Positions 1 to 11,237 of a stretch of 17,624 bases of DNA are shown here, one piece after another. A program made the translations under genes and the position numbers. Origin of the DNA: Amoebophrya sp. AT5.2. Its lineage: Eukaryota > Sar > Dinophyceae > Syndiniales > Amoebophryaceae. Where the stretch lies: contig RXOD01004865.1 of the NCBI GenBank assembly GCA_005223375.1, forward strand, positions 1 to 17,624, read 5' to 3'. Within the stretch, counting starts at the first letter, position 1, and each line of letters starts with the position of its first letter. The notes under the pieces were generated by a model. It was not told the DNA's origin, did not search any database, and saw nothing but the letters and a program-made list of their open reading frames with translations.

Positions 1-64
1 CATTACGATTTATCGCTTACACATAGCCTACTTACTTCTAGTTTAATTGCCAATTGCTCACTAC

Positions 65-70
65 TTTATT
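65..70 (-). terminator. Candidate polyadenylation signal AATAAA
   Basis: AATAAA on the minus strand, 8 nt past the TGA stop (79-81) of the GTPBP1/2-like gene. This implies a very short 3' UTR. It is a single hexamer match, and the other genes in the window show no equivalent, so it may be chance. Confidence 0.35.
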
Positions 71-78
71 CTGTGTTC

Positions 79-3000
79 TCAAGTAGATTTTCTTCGTCGG
101 GTGAGCGCCTTCATTTGTCGGGCGCAAATGATTTCCCCCGCGGCGAGGCAGGTGGTTCCGTTTTGCACGGCGACGACCTGCAGGCCGGGGATCAGAATGT
201 CGGCCCGTCTCGTCAGCACGACGCCGCAAACGAACTCCGCGAAAATCTTTCTGCCTTCCGCGGCAGCATGTCCATTTTCGTTCTGCAGCTCTACCGGTGC
301 CGCCGTTTTCTTGCTGGTATTGGCGCGCGGGCTTGCAGCGCTAGTGCTCTCGAATGATGCCGGGGGTGCCCCGGCCGCCGCACACGAATGGCTGATCCGG
401 GTGGCCCAGGCGATGCGGGCGCTCTGGCGGCTCGAGTGGAGGTAGAGCAGCAGATGGTCGTCCTTCTGAATCGCAGGTGCTGGCGTCGACGCTGCTACTA
501 TGCCGCTGCTCTGATTCTCGGGAGCGGCACAAGCGACATCGACCCGCGACAGCAGCCGCAGCCGCACCAGGCAGTAGCGTTTCAGATGGTTCCGAATGGT
601 AGATCCCGGCTCGTAGAGCCACACTCCGGGCCGCACCTTCAACTGCTGGCCGCGGTGGAGAGCACCGTCTACAAAGTCGGGGGCGGAGGTTCCTGAAAGA
701 GTACTCGCTGGCTGATGGTTGTGGTCGCCGTGGGCTGCGGAAGTGGTCCCGCTGTAGCAGCGTTGCCGTTTCGCGCGGATGTTGTTGTCCGACTCCGAGG
801 TTTCCCCGGCCGTCGTGGACACTTGCGCGTTTGACGCAGAGAAGGGCAGTCCGGGGAGCTTTTGCTTGCTCTCGTCCGCGATGTCGATACCCACCTGCAT
901 CGCAACGGGGGGAGCCACCTTGCCTCGGTTTTCGTCGATACTCGTCAGCGAACTCGAAACGCCGGCCGCGGCCAACGCTGCTGCGAGACTGCCGCCTGTC
1001 GTGGAATCGGCGGAAGAACTGGCGAGCACGCGAAGCTGCACCGTGCACGACTGGCCGCGCGGCATGCAGGACACGGTTTCCCGGTTTAATGTGCGAATCG
1101 ACACTACTTCAACCAGCCACTGGGTCTGCGTCGAGGGCATGCCTGTTCTACAACTCCGCGGTCCAGCCGACGACGCATTCCCCTTTATTTTACCGGAAGA
1201 ACTTGCGTTGCCTCCTACTCTGCGCGCCGTTGAAGTGGAGGTGGGGCTGGCCGCGTCGCTCTCCTTCGTCGTTTCCTTCATCGACGAACGCACAGCTTGT
1301 GGCGCAGCGGAACGGTTCTGTAGGTTCTGCTGCTTCCCCGGGGGCGAGCTTCTGCTGCGTAGTTGACGTGTCGCGCCGCCCCCGCACTCCACGCCGCTGC
1401 TCATTGGCGAGCAAGCGCGCAACGACTGCCGCTCGCGGTTAGCGTGGTGCAGTTGTAGATGCCGCCTGTCTAAAGAAGCGCCGCCTCCGTGACTCTCTGA
1501 GACCGGTCCGAGCAGGAACCGGTCGCCCCTGTGCAGCGGCGTCACCGTGTTTCCGCCGACGATTATCGTGTACGGATGATTTTTTGACAACTGTTTCATC
1601 TCCTTCGCCCCTTGACGCTGCTGCAAGGTTCTGGTGACCCTGGCCGCTCTGCCTGCGACCACGGCTTCGTCGTCCATGCTCGCATACTCGCGCGACGACA
1701 ACACCACGTCGGAATCCTTCGAGGAGCACCCATGTTTCATTCCACCCTGAACAAGGCTTGCGTTGGTCTTTCCGCCGGTGATCGGGTCGGCTTTGCACAC
1801 GTAGTCGACCACAAACTTGACGCCGTAAAAGCCCAGAAAGCTCGGCTGCACGGTGAAGAAGTTCGCGAGGAGAAACTCGAGGAGCCCAAAGTTGTACCGC
1901 GTCACGCAGGAAACCGCCAGTACGGGGATCTTGCGCCCGCCGATGCTGGCGGAGGAGCTGCTGGACGGTTTTTTCCGCAGGAACAGGTTGACGTCCTTCT
2001 CCTTGGTCACCAGGGTGAAATTCTTCTCGAAGTACGCCGTCTCCGTGAAGTTTTGCCGAAACAGGGCGGACTCCTCGACGAAACAGTTGCTCTTTATCGA
2101 CGGCCACGGATAGGTCGACTGGGCATGTCTGCTGGAGGAGGCTGTTGGGGACGCTGTGGACCGCGCGGAAGTTTGCGGCGGCGCGACGGCCGCAACTTTA
2201 CTGCCGACAATGCGGTCGCCGTCTCTGTGCTCCCCGTCTCTCCCGAAATCAACGAGGTGCCTCTGCTCGGCGCCGAAGCGCAAAGGGCTGGTACCCCCCG
2301 CGCCTCCGTTCTCAAGCCGTTCCGCGGTTTTCTCGTCGGCGTTCCTGCCACACAGGATTTTCTTGGTCCAGACCTCTTTTCGGGCGCGTTTCTGCTCCAG
2401 CCACGAATACCGCTCACGCATCACCTCCGACGCCTGGCTCGAGATACTGTTGCTCCGCCCGCGCTGTTGGTCCTTGCTCTCGCTTCTGTCGTGCTCGTTC
2501 GACTTCGACTTCTGGTCGGCTGCTTCTATTGAGGACGCACTGACCGGAGCAACAGGAAGAGAGTCGGTGAGGGACACCACTCTACTTGCTGTCGGCACAA
2601 CTGCTTTCGCCTTCATTGGCGTCACGCTCGAGGCGAACGTGAGCTCCGTCGCGTGTCGTCCCCGCTGCCGGCGGGACTTGCGCGGAACTGCCAGCGGGCT
2701 TTCGTCCTCATCCTCCTCGTCGTCGGAGTGCGACTCGTCATCCTCTTCTTCGTCGTCGTCCTCGTCAACGTCCGCTACTTCCGGACCCTCAACTTCCGGA
2801 CCCTTTGCCGAGCAAGACGAATTCTGCTTCGACAGAAGACCCGCCCGCCGCCCGCGATGGCGCCGCTCCTCGCCTCGCCAATTCGGTGGCGTGTTGGACC
2901 CGACTAAATCATCCTCGTCGCTACCCTTGGCATGTATTGATACTGACGACGCCGAGCCGCTGCTTGTCCTCCCAGTCGCCCCTGGTAGCAGCGGTGTGCT

Positions 3001-5864
3001 CAACATCGTGGACGGCTGTGATGGAATTTGTGAACAAGATGATGCCACGACTAACGATGGCTGCGTTGATTGCGCAACTGAGTTGTCCACCGCACCGGCA
3101 CCAGCAGCTGCCCCTACTACAACAGCATCCGCCTCTTCCCCTTCCTCGTCGTCCGAGAAGTTGTAGAAGTCAGAGTCGGCGTCCTCTTTTCGCTTCTTGC
3201 AGCTGGAGCTGCCCGGCAACGGCGGCGCAAACCCGTACACATTCACTCGGCGCGCCCGCTTCTCCGCGGCCAAAATGTCCGCGCGCTCTCTGCGCGCGCG
3301 CTTTCGCGCCCTCCGGGACAACTCGGCCCACGACTCCGGCTCCCCGTGCAACAAACCGTCCTTCGAGCAGGGTTCTGTGGTTTTCGCCGGAGTTCTACAC
3401 TCGTCGTCGTCTGCGGACCGACTTCCGGTGGGGGACTTCGACGGTCTCTGCGCCGAATTCCCTCCCGCGGGGGCTGCGCCGAATTTCTTGCCGCCCGCTT
3501 TCAACTGCATATCGCGCATCAGCTGCCGCTTCTGTTGCTTCGCCTCGATCCGGGTCAGCGACTCGTGCTCGCCCGTCGGCCCGCCGAACAGCGCGCCGAA
3601 GAAGAGCTCCCCGTCGTCCGGAATCACGTCCTCTTCTTTTTGCTTCGCGCCCGCGCGAGTCGGAGGATCGAAGTTGTCGAAGCCGGCAGCGCTGGGAGCG
3701 CCATACGACCGCGTCTTCATCTTCGATGACAAATCAGCTGCATCAAGCGTCCCCGGTTTTATCCTGCAATTTATCTTCCCGCTGTGGCTCTCTCCAAAAA
3801 CTCCACTCGAGGCTATCATCGTCTTTCCACCCCCCGGTTCTTGTTCGGGTCGTTCTACGTTCATCTCGTTCTTGTGATCGCCTCCTTCCAAGTAGCTGTC
3901 GCACTTCGTGAGCAGAACTACTAGCCGTCGTTCTAAAGACCGCGCGAGCTCGACGTAGGCCTTGAATTCCTCCGTGAACGCCTTCCGCCCGTCCCAAACC
4001 AAAACCAGTGGCGTGAAGTTGTTGCAACCCAGGATGCCGCGCAGGGTGGTTTTCAGGTACCGGCAGTCGCCGGGGACATCCACGAGTTCAGTGATGTTGT
4101 ACTTGTTGTAATTGTTGTAACTAGCAGCAGCTGTGCGCTTTAATATTGCTGCTGGTGTGCTAGTGGGGCAGGTCGCCGATATCGTTGTCGGCGCAGGAGT
4201 GCTGCTGGACGGCGGTTGCTGATGCGTTTGTGTCGGAAGTGTGGCCCTCGCCGCCTCCGCTACTACTTCGCCTCCACGTACAAGTTCGCCCGACGCAGCT
4301 GCATAGTCCGCGTCGATCTGAGCGAGATTGGGCTTGCTTTCAGGCGGTTGTAAGGGTACTAGTTCTTCTTGTTCCGCGGCGGTTTGATTGCCTTCACCCG
4401 CGACCGCAGCGCCGGCCGCTTTCACCGCCCCCGCCACCTTGCTTTTGTCCACCACCCGCGACCGCAGCTGCGTTTTCGTTATCGAGGACGTCACCCCGCC
4501 GGACAGCACTTCGTGCGGGAACTGCAGCACGAGACTCCGCGCCAACCCGTCTCCGTTGTCGGCGTTCAGCTCGGTCGTCAAACATCCGATCAGGCTCGAT
4601 TTTCCGCCGCCGCTCGGTCCACAGAAGACCACGCGCGACCGCACCTGCTGCCGCGACCGGAGGTTCGCCTTTGCCGCGGTTTCACGCGTTGACCCTCTAC
4701 AGGGTCCGGCCTGCCCCGCGTTGAGGTCATACGTCAGACCTCCAGGCGATCGGGCGGATGTTGGGGGGCGAGCGATCTGAGTCAGACCTCCGCTGGCAGC
4801 CGCCGGGGTAACCCGACCCACCCGGGAGCTTTGTGTCGAGCCGACAGCAGCAGCCGGTTCTTTTATCTTCACCCCCGCAGTAGAAGAGGACGCCGCAGAA
4901 CCGTAGTGCACGTGCTCGTCGTCACTCTCAGTGGGAATGCGAAAAGTGACCTCGGCGATCTTCACCAGCTGGCCCCGGCTCTGCTGGCCCCAGCTCTGCG
5001 GGAAGCTCGTCACACTCGTCTCCATCTCAATCGCCGGATCGATGGTGGCGGCGCAGGCATCTGTCCGATCGATGGGAAGTTATGGGTTTTATTTTCGGAA
5101 CATTTCGGTTGCTTGTTCTCCTACCATATTTATACTAGATTCGCTCTGCTTGTGATATACTTATCATAATAGTTTGCCAGCTTGTAGTTAACAAGACAAC
5201 AATAAAGTAACACAGTACATAAATTCCTCAGCGACTCCTCCATCTCGAGATCCGTGATCCCGCGCGTCCAGCCGTTGTCGTCAACGCCCACTCGATAGAG
5301 GCAGAAACCCTGCCCTTCGCGCAGGCGGAATTGCATCTGCGTGGTCAGCTGCTGCAGCCGTTGCGGCGCGCACGACACCAGCATTCTCTTGTACTCAATG
5401 TTTCCCTCCTCTATCTCGTGCGGAAAGTAGAACCGCTCCGCACACCTCGTCTCTTCCACCAGGTTGTACCACTTCTTGGCTGGCGAGGAGTCGACTGCAC
5501 CCACTTCTTCGTTGTTCTTCGTCCCAAAACACCGCTCGCCCGCGAGCCCGGCCGCATCGATTGGGGGAGCGCCGCGAGTGCATGTTGGGGGAGCGCCGCG
5601 GCCTTGCTCCTCACCCGCGCAGTCCGCTGGTGTTACACCATCTGCCGGTGGAACACAAGGGAAGTCGTTGGCATCGAGGAGTTTTCCTCCGTTCTCCTGC
5701 TCCTCGCACATCAAAGCCTGTTCGGCCTTCTCCCGCTCCGCGCGGAGTCGGCGCTCCTTCTTCTTGGCGGTACGGTTGACCTCGGACCGCCGGTTGAGCA
5801 CGGGTTCCTCCTCGCTGAACAGCGAGAAGTCACCACAGAAGAAATCCAGCTCCGCCTCCGCCAT
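79..5864 (-). CDS. GTPBP1/GTPBP2-like translational GTPase, giant form with disordered insertions
   Basis: Two exons, 5219-5864 and 79-5060, join through a GT-AG intron (phase 1) to give about 1875 aa. The ATG at 5864 sits in a GCCATGG context. Residues about 150-227 match the conserved N-terminal region of GTPBP1/2 (EGNIEYK, TQMQFRLREGQG, VGVDDNGWTRG). The G domain follows: P-loop GPSGGGKS near 363, a switch-I block resembling the GTPBP1 SGRTSS motif near 402, G3 DVPGD at 543-547 and G4 TKCD at 600-603. About 600 disordered residues, with a basic stretch and a long Asp/Glu run near 987, separate G4 from the end of the G domain (from about 1207). Beta-barrel segments follow (about 1292, 1390, 1529, 1697 and 1822) between further Ser/Ala-rich insertions. 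Human GTPBP1 is about 670 aa, so this is almost three times longer. Family members bind GTP and act in ribosome-associated and mRNA quality control. The usual catalytic His of DxxGH is Asp here. The family call is firm; activity is uncertain. Confidence 0.85.
5061..5218 (-). other. Intron of the GTPBP1/2-like gene
   Basis: 158-nt AT-rich intron, donor GTACTG and acceptor GGACAG. It splits a Tyr codon (phase 1). Splicing joins the N-terminal conserved block to the G-domain exon in frame. The ATG at 5025 in exon 2 is therefore internal, not the start. Confidence 0.8.
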
Positions 5865-6560
5865 GGCCGTGATCCGCAGGCGGAGGAGGGGTCGAACAGC
5901 GGCCCCGCCTTGCAGATCACGCAGTTCTGAGCGGCTCGTGACGAAATGTACGTTTGTTTGCTCTTGTCTCTACTTGAACTTTACAGAGGGCCTGCCTTGC
6001 TGGTGGTGCTGTTGCGTGTAGAATAGAGTGAACCACGACACCTAATGATCCTATACTAAAGCAGTGTTGGCCGTGCCGCGGAATACAGTTTTGTTGGGAG
6101 GCTCCGGGCAACCTCGTGAATCGAACTTCTAAATCACTCTGAGAGTGTCCCTGTTTTTGGAAAGTCGAGTAATCGAGGCACGACGCTGTAAGAGCTTGCT
6201 CTTGCAATGTAAGCATTTTTTCCTGATTCGCCACCGCGTGCTTTCTCTCGTCTCTCCCGTGGGAGCCAATGCCAAAACAGAGAGTTCTGAAAAAAACCGA
6301 TGCCGAATGTTTCTCCTGCTTCGAGAAGTGCTTCTTGCGAGCCAACGTCCGAAGTGAACAACAAATTGCGATATCTCAAGCTGCAGATAGTGGCTCAATA
6401 CAATTTCACCGAGCACGATGGAATTGCGCAGTGTCGAATCTCATTCACAGACTGAAATCATCAACATGGGCGACCTCAGATTCGGTGTTGCGACCGCAAT
6501 CAAGAGCAAGCGTTTTTCATGAAATTCGCAACCTCTGTGGTGACAAACAGAATCGATTCG
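5865..6560. other. Intergenic region (no gene seen)
   Basis: 696 nt between the stop of the RBM5-like gene and the start of the GTPBP1/2-like gene. It is less GC-rich than the flanking exons and should hold the promoter of the GTPase gene. Open frames here lack ATG starts, exon-like codon use or recognisable motifs. A 13-nt palindrome (CACTCTnAGAGTG type) lies near 6134-6146. I see no tRNA, small RNA or core promoter motif I would defend. Confidence 0.6.
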
Positions 6561-9500
6561 TTACGCGCCCGCCATGCTTTCCTTCTCCAGATTTTTTCGG
6601 TGGAGATCTGATTTTTGCTCGTGGCGCAGCACGTGCTCCAGCGTCTCGAACTGACGCTTGCAAAGCGTGCAGACCCACTTCCCATCTCCCTGCTGCACTC
6701 TCCACTTCGACGCCCCCGACGCGTCCACCGGTCCACCTCCACCTACCCCCGAGCTATTGCTCGAGTTGTACGACGCACCCGACTGCATCGACGAGTGGTT
6801 GCTCCCGTGATACGAGGGCGCTGCGGTGGGGAAGTTGTTCGCTACCGCTGGCATCACGCCGGTGCTTGTTCCGCTCGACGGCTGCATCAGGTTCAGCTGA
6901 ATCTGCTTGCCCCTGCCCTTGCCTTTGTTCCGCTGCGTAGCCGTCCCTTGGCCGCTAACGCTAAACCCACCCGGTACTGCACCTCCGTTCACGTTTCCGA
7001 AACTACAATTCGCAGCTGAAGATTGCATTCCCATTCCCATCCCGCCCATACTGACTCCGCCACAGTTCATTCCCGTAGCCGCCATCGACCCCATCATGTT
7101 CGGATCCGCAGGACCCCCTTGCTGCTGTCCCTGCTGCGCCATCATCATTTGCATTTGCATGTACTGCAGCTGCAGGTTGTGCATCGCCTGCATCTGCTGC
7201 ATCGCTTCTTGCTGCTGCTGCATTGCCTGCTGCATCTGTTGCACGTCCTTCGGTGCGGCGGCGCCATTGATGAGGCCATCGCTGTTGTTGCCATTACCGC
7301 TGTTTGCAGGCTGCGCGTGGAGTGGTATTGGCTGCGGTGGCCCTGGAGCCGGCGCGGATGATTTCGGGGGGATTGCGATGCCGGTGGGACCTGGTGTAGC
7401 GGAAAATCCCGGCGGCGGTTGCTGCTCCGTCCTGGCTTTTTCTCGGCTCTGCCGCGGACACGAATCGCGGCGCCCACGAGGAGCTCGCGAACCCTCCCTA
7501 CCGTCGCGGCCTCCGCCTCCCCGCCCGCGGGGGCTAGTACCACGTCGGAGGTCCTTGTCCCGTCTTCGCGAATCTTCGCGGCGTTTTTCCCGATGGTCGC
7601 GCTCCCCACCGCGACCTCTTCTTCTGCCAATTTCCCGCTCGCGGCTCCTACTTCTGCGATCTCGGCTTCGGCTTCTACTCTTCCTCCTCCTCCCCACAGC
7701 AGCTTCAACATCTTCTCGACGATTCTCCGTCTCTCCCCGCTCCGCGCGTTCGCCCGATTTTCGCACCAGCGGCCGCGTTTTTCGTCTCCCTTCATCTTCT
7801 GGCAGCACCTCGTACGGCTCGCGCGGCTCGCACTCGACCAACAGCTGGGCCGCACAGTCGTACTTGAAGCAAGTGCCTGCAATAGTCCCCCGCGCGTTCA
7901 CGTGGGTGAAAAAGACCGCCGATTGCTCGTCGTAGTACAGCTGTTCGCGCGCGCTGTACTTGAAGCCCGAACCCTCCGGATCGAGCACGTACGAGGTTTG
8001 ACTGGTCGACGCCGACGCGTTTGTCTGAAGATCGCCTGATCCTCGGTTGCCCCTCGGTTGGCTCCCGGAGGAGCGAGCGATCATTGTTCGCGCCGATTGT
8101 TTTATTTCATCTCTGCGCCGGCTGTCGTTGTTTTCCCTGCGGTCGCGGCTCTTCCGCCGTCGCGAGTTCCGGTTCTCGCGGCGGTCGTCCCTGTCTCTAT
8201 TTCTCTCCCTCTCCCTGTCCCTTTCGCCCCGCTCGTCCCGCCCACCCGCATGGTCCCGCGAAAAACACGAGTTCGTGCTCCCGACAGCAGCTTCCTCCCC
8301 CGACACCGACGCATTTGCTGCCCCCGACACCTTCTCCTCCTGCAGCTTGTTCTTCTGGAGGTAGGACGACCACATCCCGGCGTTCACGCCGCTCCGACTC
8401 GCGGCCTTCTCGGTAGCGTTCGCGATCCCGGAGGCAAACTGCTCGGCGACCCTCCCGATTGTCTGGCTGGTATGCAGATTGGACCACTTCGGCCCCATCA
8501 CCAGGCTCATCGAAGTCGGGCCCGCCTGCTGCGACAACGCGAAATCGTAATCGACCTGATCGATCGGGGCGATGGGGGGTCGATGGGGGCCGACAATTCT
8601 TTGCCGATTGTGAGTGTAAAGTTCAATTACAAACTAATCACGAAGCCTCCGAAGGCTCCTCCAATCAATCAGAAAACCGCGTCATCCGAAAGTATCCCGC
8701 TGCCACAACCCGCAGTCACCATCTGCATCCGCTTTTTGTATTCAATGGACCTGGTTCTCGTCCACGGTCTCGCGACACCCGCCGTCTTGGTGTACAAAAA
8801 AATTTCAACTTGGTGTACTAGAAAAAAATCAATCTACGTATCACTTGAAATTCGGTGTACGTACCTTTCGCCCGCCGACTTCGGGGCGGCGGTGCCAGAC
8901 ACGGTCCAGGTGCTCCGCGGCAAGTAGCCCATCCTGCGTCGTCGTAAACTCCGCAAACCCAAAGCTCTTGTTTGGCATGATCCGGGTTTGTGCGACTTTC
9001 ACTGGCGCCCCCGCAAACAGCGCCACGACATCCGCCTCCCGGCAATTCACTGAAATGCGATTCAAATGGGGAAACTCACAACATCTTGGCTATTGGCTTT
9101 CGGTGGTCAACACAAGCACAACTTCGACTTCTTCGACTGCTGTTTTCATCGATTGGGACGAGGCGCGCCGCCGGCCAAGAGTCCTTTGTTCCGCTGGGTG
9201 GTCCGTCTCCGAAGCATTTCTCGACCATCGATGGGCTCTGCCAGCCGACCGAGGTTGCTCCGTCGATCGCAGAGCGACATAACCGCTTGGCCCCGCTGCC
9301 TCGTTTGCTGCTCCGTTTCCACGCGGCACAAAGTGGACAAGCGTCGCAAAAGCCAGTTCTTTTCTCTTGCAGGAAGCACTCGTGCTTCCTTATCCTTCCG
9401 CCATCGGACCGAATTCGACTGCGAAATCTTCAAGGAGCTTACGGGCGTTTCTACGACGCGGTCCCAGCAGCATCTCCGTCGTCTCTACGGAGCTCGTGAA

Positions 9501-10420
9501 ACTAGTTGCTTCTACATCGATCGGAGGTGTATTGTTGTAGCGGTGACAAAGGTCATCGAAATTCGGCTTCGATTGCTTATGAATATAGGCGGCGGTAGCT
9601 TTTACCGGGTAGCCCCTTCAAGATGATCGTGTTGGTCGCTTCCGAACGGCAGGAGGTCGTGTGCGTCGTGGCGGCAGGGCGGTGCCGCGGCCCGTCGCCT
9701 TCATCTCGAAAGTGGCTTGCAATCACATCCCGAGGGTCGCCACCACGACGGCTGCCCGACTGCTGATGTGGAGGTCCGTCTCGGGAGTTTGCGCCGGCGG
9801 AACCGGGTCCGGTTGCAAGGCCACCTGTTCCGCGTTGAGAACTATGATGTGAAGAATGAAGCAGCACTGCAGGCTGCGTCGGCGCCTGATAAAATCCGCC
9901 CTCGTGCCAGAAGCGTAGCGCGTAATTGTGACCAGAAATCACCAATCTCGCCTTCGCGTGATCCAGGAAGCTCTTCGCCGCGTCAATGCTCGCAAACTCG
10001 AGAAAACCTGTGCCGCCGTGCAACACGAACCGAAGTTGTAAATGCGACTCACTGTGGATCATGGGAGTGAAACTTTCCGCTTCTTGCATTCAGCACTTGC
10101 ACGTATTTGATTCGGCACTCGACGTCGTTCACAGTTTGTTCGAGACCAAAGAAGCCTCCATCTCTTGTACCTGACTTTCCGTTGACGCTGACCTCGGTCG
10201 GCACGGAGAGGCTTTTGTTGATGCAGAAGTCAGAGGCGGACTCCTCCACGTCTTCCTGGCAAACGATATCTCGTAACTCGCACACTTCCACGATCGCGGA
10301 TGGGGGAATGCCTCGGTCGTAACCGGTACTATTATTGCGCCCGCTAACTGTATGCGCCGTTGCCGTGCTGCCAAATCCTCCTGTGCCCCCGCGGGCGCCG
10401 CCAGTCGGAGCAATTCTCAT
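6561..10420 (-). CDS. RBM5/RBM10-like splicing factor: RRM1, RRM2, OCRE, C2H2 zinc finger
   Basis: Four exons (10171-10420, 9606-10082, 8865-9049, 6561-8555) join in frame to about 968 aa. The first ATG is at 10420, with an in-frame TAG upstream near 10490. RRM1 lies in about residues 40-150; its RNP1-like strand is GGTGFLEF and its last strand HNYALRFW. RRM2 starts with NTIILKGLP and continues across an intron into KSFGFAEF, ending GGRKVDYDFA across the next intron. An OCRE-like aromatic repeat lies near 491-520 (YVLDP, GFKYS, LYYDE). Then come long Arg/Glu/Ser-rich (RS-like) and Gln/Met-rich stretches. The C-terminal C2H2 finger is at about 931-956 (CTLC, RHEQKSDLH) and closely resembles the RBM5/6/10 finger. 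In animals these proteins are nuclear and regulate 3' splice-site choice in early spliceosomes. The RanBP2-type finger between the RRMs and the terminal G-patch are absent. Family confidence is high; intron 1 is the least certain join. Confidence 0.82.
8556..8864 (-). other. Intron 3 of the RBM5-like gene
   Basis: 309 nt, donor GTACGTAC and acceptor GATCAG, phase 0. Splicing restores the last RRM2 strand (GGRK joined to VDYDFA). The 5' part contains repeated donor-like motifs, listed as a separate repeat. Confidence 0.75.
8786..8860. repeat. Repeated GGTGTAC motif inside an intron, overlapping its donor
   Basis: On the plus strand CTTGGTGTAC occurs at 8786-8795 and 8809-8818, each followed by an A-rich tract, as an imperfect 23-bp tandem duplication. 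A third core GGTGTAC at 8854-8860 abuts the splice donor of RBM5-like intron 3. On the minus strand these read GTACACC, so two extra donor-like sequences lie just inside the intron. Confidence 0.6.
9050..9605 (-). other. Intron 2 of the RBM5-like gene
   Basis: 556 nt, donor GTAAAA and acceptor TTTCAG, phase 1. It interrupts RRM2 just after its RNP2 strand; splicing gives KGLP followed by VNCREADVV, a normal RRM continuation. It is longer than most introns here. I saw no gene or clear repeat inside it. Confidence 0.72.
10083..10170 (-). other. Intron 1 of the RBM5-like gene
   Basis: 88 nt, donor GTACAA and acceptor GCAAG, phase 1. Chosen because the upstream frame ends soon after, the downstream RRM1 frame has a TGA just before it, and this is the GTAC donor with a phase-matching acceptor. 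It leaves RRM1 without a clean beta-strand break, so it is inferred rather than proven. Confidence 0.5.
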
Positions 10421-10755
10421 GGTTTGCGAGAGCTGCTCAGGATGCACTGGCTTATGGACGACTACAATTCGGTCGCAGTTGTTACTTAACTAACTACTGA
10501 AAACTGCTCTTCTCTATTGACAGGGTCGCTGCTTACGTAAATCTACTTGCGTGCAGGCTCGCAGAAATGAAAATGAAACGTAAACTTGAAACATAGTGAA
10601 CCAAGTTGAGCAAACGATAGTTTTCGAGCGGCGCTCGGATCTCTGATATGATCTGTAGTACTCCTGATCATACGGTCTCGAACCATCGATGTGCTGGATC
10701 CCAAAATTTCTGGAAAATTTGAACTCGATCGAGCTGGGCCGGCTCCATCACTACC
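10421..10755. other. Intergenic region (no gene seen)
   Basis: 335 nt between the inferred stop of the upstream unrecognised gene and the ATG of the RBM5-like gene; it should hold the latter's 5' UTR and promoter. An imperfect inverted repeat (ATGATC ... GATCAT) lies around 10648-10671. No other feature is supported. Confidence 0.5.
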
Positions 10756-11237
10756 TCAGTCGTAGTACTGTCCACTAGGAGAAAAGAAGCAAGCAAAAAA
10801 AGCAAGCAAACAACTGATATCCACGAGTACTGTTTTTCCGCGGACGCCACAGGGACAGGAGACGCCGCGGCCCCTCCTGGCGGGAGTTGAAACAAATTGT
10901 CTGGAAGCTTGAGAGGGAAGAGTCCGCTTGCCGCACCCGTGTTTTCGCTGTAGAAGGCGAGCGGGGCTGCCTGCGCGCCGACGGCTGCTGGCACGCCGGG
11001 AGTAGACGCCTGCGAACGAGTGTTTGGAAACTTTTATGTCTCACATGTGTCACAACTCTACAGTGTGAACGAAAGACTGGGCACAGCAGAAATCACCTGT
11101 GCCTGCTGCGTCGCGCTGCCCTGGCCGCCTGGATTGGTCGATGACACTGAAGATCCAAAGCCACCCCCGAAACCAATCACGGGTGGTCGGCCGAGATTCA
11201 GCTGCGGCATCTGGAGCCCTTGGCCGGCGCCCAACAT
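10756..11237 (-). CDS. Unrecognised Gly/Gln/Pro/Ala-rich protein, 3' exons (small gene or end of a larger one)
   Basis: Three exons fit in frame: 11097-11237, 10831-11009 and a 19-nt last exon 10756-10774. They give 112 aa if translation starts at the ATG at 11237. Introns are 11010-11096 (GTGATT...TCGCAG) and 10775-10830 (GTACTC...TCCTAG, 56 nt, with a strong pyrimidine tract). The peptide is low complexity: Gly/Gln-rich first (GFGGGFGSS), then Ala/Pro-rich, ending HGQYYD. No domain is recognised. The open frame continues upstream of the ATG as a basic stretch (RRKSKFKSLAEK) with possible acceptors before 11275 and 11245. It may therefore be the 3' end of the gene starting at 12253. If the last intron is not spliced, the frame would encode a hydrophobic tail instead. 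Confidence 0.45.

Noticed and set aside
2156..3166. 336-codon open frame on the plus strand, Ser/Arg/Pro-rich
   Set aside because: It is antisense to the Ser/Glu/Asp-rich insertion of the GTPBP1/2-like gene; its composition is what complementing those codons produces, and it contains no domain.
6061..6135. tRNA-like GTTCGATTC segment on the minus strand
   Set aside because: The flanking bases do not form a T-arm stem, and no acceptor, D or anticodon arm can be folded around it.
5917..6345. 142-codon minus-strand open frame upstream of the GTPase gene
   Set aside because: It starts at TTG, has no recognisable motif and lacks the G/C-rich third positions of real exons here.
6907..7935. 342-codon plus-strand open frame with Cys/Ile runs resembling membrane segments
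   Set aside because: The Cys/Ile-rich part is the complement of the Gln/Met-rich stretch of the RBM5-like protein; a shadow frame.
10008..10052. 45-nt GTGAGT...CACAG intron with textbook borders in the RBM5-like gene
   Set aside because: Removing it breaks the reading frame into RRM1; the GTAC-donor intron at 10083-10170 keeps the frame.
10775..10830. Apparent transmembrane segment (ISVVCLLFLLASFLLV) in a minus-strand frame
   Set aside because: It is translated from a pyrimidine tract between a GTAC donor and a TCCTAG acceptor; more likely a 56-nt intron.
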